Assembly (NCBI GenBank): GCA_902490405.1
Contig: CABUDS010000025.1
Location: forward strand, 1-32,177
Length of the DNA stretch: 32,177 bases
Reading direction: 5' to 3'
Origin: an uncultured Collinsella sp.
Lineage (GTDB): Bacteria; Actinomycetota; Coriobacteriia; Coriobacteriales; Coriobacteriaceae
Both the position numbers and the translations under genes were made by a program. The notes beneath the pieces were generated by a model. That model worked only from the letters and a program-made list of their open reading frames with translations, was not told the origin of the DNA and did not search any database. This document shows positions 1 to 6,190 of this stretch, piece after piece; within the stretch, counting starts at the first letter, position 1, and every line of letters starts with the position of its first letter.

Positions 1-8
1 AAAGGGCG

Positions 9-30
9 GAGGCGGGGCATTCCCCGCCTC
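9..30. terminator. GC-rich hairpin at window edge
   Basis: A perfect 9-bp stem (GAGGCGGGG paired with CCCCGCCTC) closes a 4-nt loop. Only two T residues follow on the plus strand, so termination activity is uncertain. The gene it would serve lies outside the window. Confidence 0.35.
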
Positions 31-163
31 TTACACCACATCTCTGCGCGCTACCTTGAAACTCCCTAATCACCGTCAGCTAGCGCCAAATTGGAAGTCG
101 ATGGTCACTCATTAACGTACAGTTCTTATAACTTTGTTCATTATTTTCCGCACCTAAAATGAT

Positions 164-200
164 ACGCCGTTTGTGACAGTACTCACAAACGGCGTTTTTT
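164..200 (+). terminator. Strong intrinsic terminator, possibly bidirectional
   Basis: A perfect 13-bp stem (ACGCCGTTTGTGA with its complement) has a 6-nt loop at 177-182 and runs straight into six T residues at 195-200 on plus. The minus side has only a short interrupted T-rich stretch. It sits about 100 bp beyond the nhaA stop, so it may also end nhaA transcripts. The plus-strand gene it best fits lies upstream of the window. Positions 31-160 hold no gene I can support. Confidence 0.75.
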
Positions 201-290
201 GACCACTGGCGTGTCTGGCAGGCGGCAAGCACCGCCCGAATCCGCATTTTGAACGCGCCCGAATCGGTTCTGGAGCCGGTTTTCGCGCTC

Positions 291-1649
291 TTACTCGTCT
301 TTGGGCGAGGGATGCTTGCAGACCACGCTCATGTAGATCATGCCGAGCACGGCTGCGGTGACCGAACCGGCGAGAATAGCGGCCTTGGCTGCAAGAACCT
401 CAAACTGGGCCGTCGGGAAGGCGAGGCCGCTGATGAGGATCGACATGGTAAAGCCGATACCGCCCAGAATGCCCACACCGGCGATCATGTGCCAGTTGAC
501 ATTATGCGGCAACTCGGAAATCTTGAGTTTAACCAGGGCAAACGTCATGCCAAAGATACCGATCGGCTTGCCCAGCAGCATGCCAAAGTACACGCCGAGC
601 GTCACCGGGTCGGTGAGCAGCGTGCTCATGTCCACGCCCACTAAGCGAACCTGTGCGTTCACGAATGCAAAGATCGGCAGGATCACAAAGTTGACCGGCG
701 TGGAAATCAGACGCTCCATGCGGATAAGCGGCGGGGTCACGCGGTGCATGACGCGCTCGACCTTGGTGGTCGAGACGGTAAAGTCATGCTGGCCCAGGAT
801 GTGCGCCTCGTCGTCGTAGCGGTCATCGAGCAACGGCAGGCACTCGCCCAGCCAATCGGTGAGGTTATCGAGCTTGACGCCGCACTTGGCCGGGATGGTG
901 AAGGCCAGGATGACGCCGGCGAGCGTGGCATGTACGCCGCTCTTGAACATGCAGAACCACAACAGCAGACCCAGTACCGAATACGGAGCAAGACGGTAAT
1001 GCTGCGTCTTGTTGAGCCACACGAGCGCGCAGGTCACAAGCGCGGCGGCGCCCAACCAAAACGGATTGGGGCTCTGACCGTAGAAGATGGCGATGGCGGC
1101 GATGGAGATGAGGTCGTCGGCGATGGCGAGCGTCGAGAAGAACACACGCACGCCGTTGGGCACGCGATTGCCCAAAAGCGATAGCACGCCCAGCGCAAAG
1201 GCAATATCGGTTGCCATGGGGATGGCCCAACCGTTGCGGGCGCCGGCATGGTTAAAGATCAGATAGATGCAGGCGGGAACGACGACGCCACCCACGGCCG
1301 CCAGCATGGGAAGCATGGCCTGGCGCGGGTTTTTAAGCTCGCCGACCGTCATCTCATACTTGAGCTCAATGCCCACCAACAAAAAGAAAATCGCCATGAG
1401 GAAGTCGTTGACGAAAAGCTCAACGGTGAGACCGGCCGTAAGGTTGCCCAGACCCACATACAGCGGGGTCTCCAAAAAGTGATGGATGGCCTCGTAGGCA
1501 TCGGTATTGGCGCAAATGACGGCGGCGATGGCGGCGAAGACCATGACGGCAGCGGAAATCGTGCCGTTCTCGGCGATGCGCTCCCAGATGTCGTGACGTT
1601 CAAAGCGCTTGCGCTCACGAACGTTGAACAGCTGCTCAGTTGCTGCCAT
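291..1649 (-). CDS. nhaA: Na+/H+ antiporter NhaA
   Basis: Integral membrane antiporter that exports Na+ (or Li+) in exchange for protons, serving pH and sodium homeostasis. The 452-residue product carries the family's key residues in order: Asp148 in MATDIAFALG (equivalent to E. coli D133), the Asp178-Asp179 pair in LAIADDL (D163/D164), and the lysine of LLGKPIGI (K300). The C-terminal GILGGIGFTMSI segment is also typical. It is about 60 residues longer than E. coli NhaA (388), mainly through a hydrophilic segment of about 50 residues near 270-320. An AGGAG Shine-Dalgarno sequence lies 8 nt before the ATG. It follows ppaC on the same strand but is separated from it by a strong terminator and a 190-nt structured leader, so it is probably transcribed alone. 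Antiporter identity is secure; sodium-dependent regulation is inference. Confidence 0.95.
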   Translation of the reverse strand: MAATEQLFNVRERKRFERHDIWERIAENGTISAAVMVFAAIAAVICANTDAYEAIHHFLETPLYVGLGNLTAGLTVELFVNDFLMAIFFLLVGIELKYEMTVGELKNPRQAMLPMLAAVGGVVVPACIYLIFNHAGARNGWAIPMATDIAFALGVLSLLGNRVPNGVRVFFSTLAIADDLISIAAIAIFYGQSPNPFWLGAAALVTCALVWLNKTQHYRLAPYSVLGLLLWFCMFKSGVHATLAGVILAFTIPAKCGVKLDNLTDWLGECLPLLDDRYDDEAHILGQHDFTVSTTKVERVMHRVTPPLIRMERLISTPVNFVILPIFAFVNAQVRLVGVDMSTLLTDPVTLGVYFGMLLGKPIGIFGMTFALVKLKISELPHNVNWHMIAGVGILGGIGFTMSILISGLAFPTAQFEVLAAKAAILAGSVTAAVLGMIYMSVVCKHPSPKDE

Positions 1650-1682
1650 GGGCGGCTCCTTTCACGGGAAAGCTCCCGTCTT

Positions 1683-1718
1683 AAAAAAGCACGGCCCGCC
1701 CAAGTGGCGGCGCCGCGC
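1683..1718 (-). terminator. Terminator-like hairpin in the nhaA leader (possible attenuator)
   Basis: Read on minus, GCGC-GGC-(bulged G)-CCGCC pairs with GGCGG-GCC-GTGC around the loop ACTTG, then runs directly into six T residues (1683-1688). This intrinsic-terminator signature ends only 34 nt before the nhaA start. ppaC already has its own terminator at 1858-1896, so this one more likely acts inside the nhaA leader. A small hairpin (ACGGGA/TCCCGT, 1664-1679) follows, close to the ribosome binding site. Confidence 0.55.
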
Positions 1719-1793
1719 TCTAACGTATTACGCTTGCATCTAGCCTACCCTGCACGACAAGCACGCAGGCATGGCCGAAAAGCGGAACCACAG

Positions 1794-1833
1794 GTTGAAC
1801 ATTATTTGCTCAACGGGACGGGCACGCCTGTCC
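1794..1833 (-). promoter_or_regulatory. Two consecutive hairpins upstream of the nhaA terminator hairpin
   Basis: On minus, GGACaGG/CCcGTCC (1816-1833) is followed at once by GTTGAGC/GTTCAAC closing an AAATAAT loop (1794-1814, one G-T pair). Together with the hairpin at 1683-1718 they make a structured 5' region. I could not assign a promoter or match it to a known riboswitch class. Confidence 0.35.
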
Positions 1834-1857
1834 AAGAGACGACGCGGCACCGTGCAC

Positions 1858-1896
1858 AAAAAACGACCGGAGCGCGGGGCGTCCGCGATCCGGTCG
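1858..1896 (-). terminator. Intrinsic terminator of ppaC
   Basis: Stem CGACCGGA/TCCGGTCG extends through one mismatch into CGCGG/CCGCG around a 5-nt loop and is followed on minus by six T residues (1858-1863). It lies 21 nt after the ppaC stop. Confidence 0.9.
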
Positions 1897-1916
1897 TAGC
1901 GTTTGGTCAACTAAAC

Positions 1917-2840
1917 CTAGCAGGCGGCCATGATGGGGGCAGCGACCTGCTTCTTACGGGAGAGGACACCCGGCATCCAGACGCCGTCGTGCTCGTCGGC
2001 AATGCCCAGGCCCTTCTGAGCGGCCTCAGTCTCGCCCTCGAGCAGGACCTGCGAGCCCTCCTCCATGATGTCGGTGATGCACAGGACGATGCCGTCGGCA
2101 CCCTTCTCGGCGGCGTAGGCGCGCATGGCCTCGCGGATCTCGTCGATCATGCCGAGTGCGCGGGTCTTGTCGACAGTCTCGTACTGGCCGATGAGCAGCT
2201 TCTTGCCAGCAGGCTCGAACATCTTGATGTCGTTGCCGACCATCTCGGCTGCGGTGAAGGAGCCGGACGGACGGGTGAGGAAGACCTCCATGCCAAACTT
2301 GACCGGGTCGACGCCCACCTGCTCGCCGAGCTTGGCGGCGACGGCGCGGTCGACATCGGTGGTGGTGGGGCTCTTGAGCATGAGCGTGTCGGTCATCATG
2401 GCCGAGAGCAGCAGCTTGGCCTGGATGTCGGAAAGCTCAACGCCGAGCACGCCGGCGAGCTTGGTGACGATGGTGCAGCTGGAGCCCCAGGGCAGGCAGA
2501 TGTAGTGCAGCGGGCCGGCGGTCTCGAAATCGCCGATGCGGTGATGATCGACGACGCCAAAGACCGTGGCGTCCTTAAGGCCGGCGACAGACTGGGCGGA
2601 CTCGTTGTGGTCGGTGAGGACGACGAGCTGGCCGGCCTCGACGGACTCGATCACGCGGGGCTCGGCAATGCCGGCGTCGGCAAGCAGCTTGGCGGACTCG
2701 GCCGGAAGCTGACCAAGGGCGCAGGCCTCGTAGGTGTTGCCGGCATACTCAACCTGGTTGAGCAGCTGGGACAGGACGACGGCGCTCATGATGGCGTCGT
2801 TATCGGGGTTCTGGTGACCAAAGACAAGAACGTTTGCCAT
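1917..2840 (-). CDS. ppaC: Manganese-dependent inorganic pyrophosphatase (family II)
   Basis: Cytoplasmic DHH-superfamily enzyme that hydrolyses pyrophosphate to two phosphates, pulling biosynthetic reactions forward. The 307 residues match the usual family length of about 309. The N-terminal metal motif GHQNPDND is at residues 8-15, a further Asp lies in LTDHNE near 77, and the signature DHH triad (DHHRIGDF) is at 98-100. The C-terminal DHHA2 domain ends with the substrate-binding SRKKQ region near 292. A GGAGG ribosome binding site lies 7 nt before the ATG. It is flanked by a terminator downstream and a kinase gene upstream that ends 160 bp away, so it is probably monocistronic. Confidence 0.96.
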   Translation of the reverse strand: MANVLVFGHQNPDNDAIMSAVVLSQLLNQVEYAGNTYEACALGQLPAESAKLLADAGIAEPRVIESVEAGQLVVLTDHNESAQSVAGLKDATVFGVVDHHRIGDFETAGPLHYICLPWGSSCTIVTKLAGVLGVELSDIQAKLLLSAMMTDTLMLKSPTTTDVDRAVAAKLGEQVGVDPVKFGMEVFLTRPSGSFTAAEMVGNDIKMFEPAGKKLLIGQYETVDKTRALGMIDEIREAMRAYAAEKGADGIVLCITDIMEEGSQVLLEGETEAAQKGLGIADEHDGVWMPGVLSRKKQVAAPIMAAC

Positions 2841-2956
2841 GGATATCCTCCACTTGATATGTGTACTTGGACGTAGCTATGGTAGCACGCTGACGCCGAA
2901 CCTTATGAGACGGAAGGGTCGCGGCACAATTTGGGGCAAGCGCTGAGGCGAGGTCA

Positions 2957-2973
2957 GGGACGAAGCCTGTCCC
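2957..2973. repeat. GGGAC/GTCCC inverted repeat, REP-like remnant
   Basis: A short inverted repeat (GGGAC, 7-nt spacer, GTCCC) lies in the 159-bp gap between the ROK kinase stop and ppaC. There is no T-tract, so it is a poor terminator. It resembles the GGGAC-type repeats at 4009-4033, 9231-9297, 16745-16810 and 19271-19312. Confidence 0.3.
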
Positions 2974-2999
2974 CCTTTCACCACCTGCCCCCGCACCAG

Positions 3000-3953
3000 C
3001 TATTTACCGGCGGCGCGCAGGGCTACGTAAGCGGCACCGATGATGCCGGCGTCGTTGCCGAGCGAAGCGACCTTAATGGGCGTCTCGCGCGAGGCGGAGA
3101 GCGCGTACTGCTTAAAGTGCTCGCGGACCTTGTCGAGGTAGACATCGGCCGAAGCGGAAGCACCGCCGCCGATCAGGAACATCTCGGGATCGACCACGTT
3201 GGCAATAAGCGCCAGGGCGCGGCCGAGATAGTCGGCCATGGTATCGGCAGCTGCCAGCGCGAGCTTGTCACCCTCGCGGCAGGCTTGGAACACGTCCTTG
3301 GAATCAGAAGGCCCGGTGAGCTCGATGGGCTCGACGCCCGCCTTCTTGCACTCGGCAAGGTAGTTACTCACCACGCCGGTGGCGCTGGAATACTGCTCCA
3401 GATGGCCATGGCCGCCACAGCCGCAGGTGCGCTCCTCTTCGGGGTTCAGGCACATGTGGCCAATCTCGCCGCCGGCACCCACAACGCCCGATACCACGTC
3501 GCCGTTAACGATAACGCCACCGCCCACGCCGGTACCGATGGTGACCATCACCACGTTCTGTACGCTCTTGGCAGAGCCGAGCCAGGCCTCGCCCATGGCA
3601 GCGGCGTTGGCATCGTTTTCGTACTTAACGACCGCGTCGGGGCAGTGCTCCTGAATGGCGACTCTTAGCTCGGGCAGGTTAATGGCAATGTTGGCCTTGA
3701 CCTTGGCATCGCCCGATGCCGGGATGGGGCACGGAACGGCCAGGCCAATACCCGCCACAAAGGCGCGCGGAATCTGGGCCTTGGCGACCACCTGGTCGAT
3801 AGCCTCGGTCACCGCGGCAAAGCCCGCGGCGTCAACGATAGGAGGCGTGGGCACGCTGGCCTTGGCAAGCAGGTTGCCGTCCTCGTCGAACAGGCCTTCC
3901 TTAACCGAAGTGCCGCCAACGTCGATGCCGATATAGTACTGCTTAGGTTCCAT
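3000..3953 (-). CDS. ROK-family sugar kinase, probable glucokinase
   Basis: Predicted cytoplasmic ATP-dependent kinase of the ROK (repressor/ORF/kinase) family, most likely phosphorylating glucose or a related hexose. The 317-residue length is normal and there is no N-terminal helix-turn-helix, so it is a kinase and not a ROK repressor. The ATP phosphate-binding motif IGIDVGGTSVKEG begins at residue 8 with Asp11. The sugar/catalytic segment YENDANAAAMGEA and the glycine-rich TIGTGVGGG follow. The ROK zinc motif reads GHMCLNPEEE then CGCGGHGHLEQ, so the usual fourth cysteine ligand is histidine. The ATG at 3953 is preceded by AAAGGTGG; a longer in-frame start at 4019 lacks support. It is divergent from the GntR regulator, which may control it. 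Substrate is inferred from family only. Confidence 0.88.
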   Translation of the reverse strand: MEPKQYYIGIDVGGTSVKEGLFDEDGNLLAKASVPTPPIVDAAGFAAVTEAIDQVVAKAQIPRAFVAGIGLAVPCPIPASGDAKVKANIAINLPELRVAIQEHCPDAVVKYENDANAAAMGEAWLGSAKSVQNVVMVTIGTGVGGGVIVNGDVVSGVVGAGGEIGHMCLNPEEERTCGCGGHGHLEQYSSATGVVSNYLAECKKAGVEPIELTGPSDSKDVFQACREGDKLALAAADTMADYLGRALALIANVVDPEMFLIGGGASASADVYLDKVREHFKQYALSASRETPIKVASLGNDAGIIGAAYVALRAAGK

Positions 3954-4008
3954 GGGAGCCCACCTTTCTCGTTTAAACATTGCCTGTATGGTACCGCTCC
4001 CCAGGCAA

Positions 4009-4033
4009 AAACCTGTCAAAAAGGGACAGGTTT
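4009..4033. repeat. 9-bp inverted repeat AAACCTGTC/GACAGGTTT
   Basis: A perfect 9-bp inverted repeat with a 7-nt spacer is followed on plus by TTTGTTTT and by a further partial copy (GGCAGGTTTT, 4039-4048). It lies in the ROK kinase leader and looks like a repeat-family remnant. It could also act as a weak hairpin terminator on plus. Confidence 0.5.
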
Positions 4034-4161
4034 GTTTTGGCAGGTTTTATCTGGGAAAACGCAAGGCATGAAATTCGGTTCGCTGGGCGGCAAAACGGCC
4101 CAACCCCGTCCTCGAGCCAATCAATTTGCTCAATACCACATTATTCGAATGCATATTCATT

Positions 4162-4173
4162 TAGAGCGCTCTA
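4162..4173. promoter_or_regulatory. 12-bp palindrome TAGAGCGCTCTA, candidate operator
   Basis: A perfect palindrome in the AT-rich divergent region between the ROK kinase and GntR genes, placed downstream of the minus-strand TATAAT box. A dimeric GntR regulator is the obvious candidate ligand, but this is inferred from position only. Confidence 0.4.
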
Positions 4174-4187
4174 GTTAATATAGAAAA

Positions 4188-4228
4188 GCGTTTTTTGATT
4201 ATATCTTTCTCGAACTTTTCAAAAACGC
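4188..4228 (-). promoter_or_regulatory. Promoter for the ROK kinase framed by an inverted repeat
   Basis: A perfect -10 hexamer TATAAT on minus (4203-4198) sits between GCGTTTTTTGA (4188-4198) and TCAAAAACGC (4219-4228), an inverted repeat differing by one T. No good -35 element is visible, which fits an activated or regulated promoter. The predicted transcript would have a leader of about 235 nt before the kinase start. Confidence 0.4.
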
Positions 4229-4251
4229 AATAGGGATGCTTAGACGTGGAC

Positions 4252-4257
4252 TATACT
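4252..4257 (+). promoter_or_regulatory. -10 box TATACT of the GntR gene
   Basis: TATACT lies 37 nt before the GntR start codon. It matches the -10 hexamers proposed at pcrA, gluQ and the 86-residue ORF in this window. No convincing -35 is present. Confidence 0.4.
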
Positions 4258-4293
4258 TTCGTTTGTACTCAATCAAGCCGGAAAGGAGGTTCC

Positions 4294-5013
4294 ATGATTC
4301 CCAAATACGAGGCAATAGCTGCAGATATCCGTCGAAGCATCGAGGACGGCGCTCTAAAGCCGGGCGACAAGCTGCCCACCGTCGTTGAGTTCTGCGAGCT
4401 CTATAGCGTTTCCAAAATCACCGTCAAACGAGCTATTGAGCAGATTACCGATGAAGGTCTTGTTACCAGCCGGCGCGGATCGGGCACCTACGTTAAGGAC
4501 ACGGCGGGGCTTCCCGGCCAGGCGTTTTTCCAGGGCAAGAACGATCGCTCCCAGGGCTTTTCGTATGAGCACCGCGGGGAGAAGGTGACCTCGGTGGTCT
4601 ACGATTTCTCGATTGTCAATCCGCCAGCAGACGTCGCTGCCCAGCTGGGAATTGCCGAGGACGACTTTGCCTATCACATCGTGCGCGTGCGCCAGGTCGA
4701 CGAGAAGCCCATCGTTATCGAGTACACCCACATGCCCCTCGAGCTGATTCCGGGCCTTAAAAAGAAAGACCTGTATGGATCGGTCTACAGCTTCATCCGC
4801 AAGCAATGCGGGCTGAAGATTTCGAGTTTCCACCGCACCATTCGCGCCGTAGCGGCAACCGAGGAAGAGGCTGAGCGCCTGAACACCAAACCCGGCTCTC
4901 CCCTGCTCGAGCTCAACCAGATTGGCTTTTTGGATAGCGGCACCGCCTTTGAGCATTCGATCTCGCGCAACGTTGGTGACCGCTTTGAGCTGCACAACGT
5001 AACGTTGGCATAG
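4294..5013 (+). CDS. GntR-family transcriptional regulator (HutC/UTRA subfamily)
   Basis: Predicted DNA-binding regulator whose effector is probably a sugar or sugar phosphate. Residues 1-70 form the GntR winged helix (KYEAIAADIRRSI, LPTVVEFCELYSVSKITVKRAI, RRGSGTYV). Residues from about 85 form a UTRA ligand-binding domain ending near the C-terminus of the 239-residue protein, a typical size. The ATG at 4294 has AAAGGAGG 5-6 nt upstream; the longer in-frame start at 4246 would place the -10 box inside the gene and is rejected. manA begins 75 nt downstream on the same strand and the ROK kinase is divergent, so control of hexose phosphorylation and isomerisation is the simplest reading. The effector is not deducible from sequence. 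Confidence 0.9.
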   Translation: MIPKYEAIAADIRRSIEDGALKPGDKLPTVVEFCELYSVSKITVKRAIEQITDEGLVTSRRGSGTYVKDTAGLPGQAFFQGKNDRSQGFSYEHRGEKVTSVVYDFSIVNPPADVAAQLGIAEDDFAYHIVRVRQVDEKPIVIEYTHMPLELIPGLKKKDLYGSVYSFIRKQCGLKISSFHRTIRAVAATEEEAERLNTKPGSPLLELNQIGFLDSGTAFEHSISRNVGDRFELHNVTLA

Positions 5014-5088
5014 GTTTTTGTAGTCATGCGGGCGCTCGTTACGGCTCGTTTAGAGTGGGCGGCCGCGCAACACCATGGGGGTATGAAC

Positions 5089-6021
5089 ATGTCCGATTTG
5101 ATTAAACTGACGCCGATCTTTCACGAGAAGATCTGGGGCGGCCGCCAGCTCGAAACCGTATTTGGTTATGACATTCCCGAGGGTCCCATCGGTGAGTGCT
5201 GGGCCATCTCGGCACACCCCAACGGCGACTGCCAGATCGCTGAGGGCCCGTACGCCGGTCACACGCTGTCATGGCTGTGGGCCGAGCACCGCGAGCTCTT
5301 TGGCAACTGCGAGGGCAAGGAGTTCCCGCTGCTCATTAAGATTCTGGACGCCAAGGACGACCTTTCGATCCAAATCCATCCCAACGACGAGTACGCCGCC
5401 GAGCACGAGAACGGTAGCTTGGGCAAAACCGAGTGCTGGTATGTGCTGGACTGCGAGCCCGGCTCCACGATCATCGTCGGCCAGCGTGCCAAGGACCGCG
5501 CCGAGGCCGCACAGATGATCGAGGAAGGCCGTTGGGACGACATGCTCAACGTACTGCCGATTCACAAGGGCGACTTTTTCCAGATTGATTCCGGTACCGT
5601 GCACGCCATCAAGACCGGCACGCTCATTTTAGAGACGCAGCAGTCGAGCGACGTGACGTATCGCCTGTACGACTACGACCGTCCCGGCACCGACGGCAAA
5701 CTGCGTCCCCTGCACATTGAGCAGAGTCTCGACTGCATCGACTTTGATTCTCAGGCCCCGACCGACGGCACCGTGACCGCGCCCGAAGTCGACGGCGTGA
5801 CCGAACTCGAGTCCAACCCCTGCTACACCGTCGATCGCGTGCGCGTCAACGGCAGCAAGACCTTGGAGCAGCGCTGGCCCTTCATGTGTCTGTCGGTCAT
5901 CGACGGCGAAGGCACCGTCTGCGGCGACCCCGTCCACAAGGGAAGCCACCTGCTAGCCCCGAGCACCGTCAGCTCCATCGACCTCGAAGGCAAGATGGAA
6001 TTGATCATCAGCCACCTCTAG
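5089..6021 (+). CDS. manA: Mannose-6-phosphate isomerase, class I
   Basis: Cytoplasmic zinc enzyme interconverting mannose-6-phosphate and fructose-6-phosphate, linking mannose use and GDP-mannose supply to glycolysis. The predicted zinc ligands are all present in the 310-residue form: Gln95 and His97 in SIQIHPND, Glu115 in KTECWYVL, and His172 in GTVHAI. The length matches the short Gram-positive ManA type. Two ATGs lie six bases apart: GGGGG at 5077-5081 is 7 nt from the ATG at 5089 but only 1 nt from the one at 5083, so 5089 is preferred. The gene follows the GntR regulator by 75 nt and may be co-transcribed with it. A hairpin terminator follows the stop. Confidence 0.93.
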   Translation: MSDLIKLTPIFHEKIWGGRQLETVFGYDIPEGPIGECWAISAHPNGDCQIAEGPYAGHTLSWLWAEHRELFGNCEGKEFPLLIKILDAKDDLSIQIHPNDEYAAEHENGSLGKTECWYVLDCEPGSTIIVGQRAKDRAEAAQMIEEGRWDDMLNVLPIHKGDFFQIDSGTVHAIKTGTLILETQQSSDVTYRLYDYDRPGTDGKLRPLHIEQSLDCIDFDSQAPTDGTVTAPEVDGVTELESNPCYTVDRVRVNGSKTLEQRWPFMCLSVIDGEGTVCGDPVHKGSHLLAPSTVSSIDLEGKMELIISHL

Positions 6022-6048
6022 GTCGCACCAACAACCAAAACGCAACAA

Positions 6049-6081
6049 GGGGCTCCCCCGCTCATCAAACGGGAGAGCCCC
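6049..6081. terminator. Hairpin between convergent manA and pcrA
   Basis: A 12-bp stem with one mismatch (GGGGCTCCCCCG/CGGGAGAGCCCC) closes a 9-nt loop, 28 nt after the manA stop. Flanking T-tracts are imperfect on both strands, so it probably works mainly for manA. Confidence 0.6.
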
Positions 6082-6121
6082 TACTCACATCTATTTATCA
6101 GCCCACCCGGCTCTCCAGACC

Positions 6122-6150
6122 AAAAAGCGAACGAGCAAAGCGACGTTCGC
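6122..6150 (-). terminator. Intrinsic terminator of pcrA
   Basis: On minus, GCGAACG pairs with CGTTCGC around a 10-nt loop and is followed by TTTTT (6122-6126). It lies 41 nt after the pcrA stop. Confidence 0.65.
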
Positions 6151-6190
6151 AAGCAACGTTGTCCATGGCGCCTGTCCGGGGCCGCCGGGA

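Noticed and set aside
1248..2876. 542-codon open frame on plus, antisense to ppaC and nhaA
   Set aside because: It is the GC-rich complement of two secure genes, has no ribosome binding site, and its translation (Asp/Gly/Leu/Ala-rich, no domain) looks like a shadow.
2881..2999. Terminator for the ROK kinase
   Set aside because: The only hairpin (2957-2973) has a short stem and no T-tract on minus, so I list it as a repeat.
3954..4019. Longer N-terminus of the ROK kinase starting at 4019
   Set aside because: The extra 22 residues do not resemble ROK kinases, overlap the inverted repeat at 4009, and lack a ribosome binding site.
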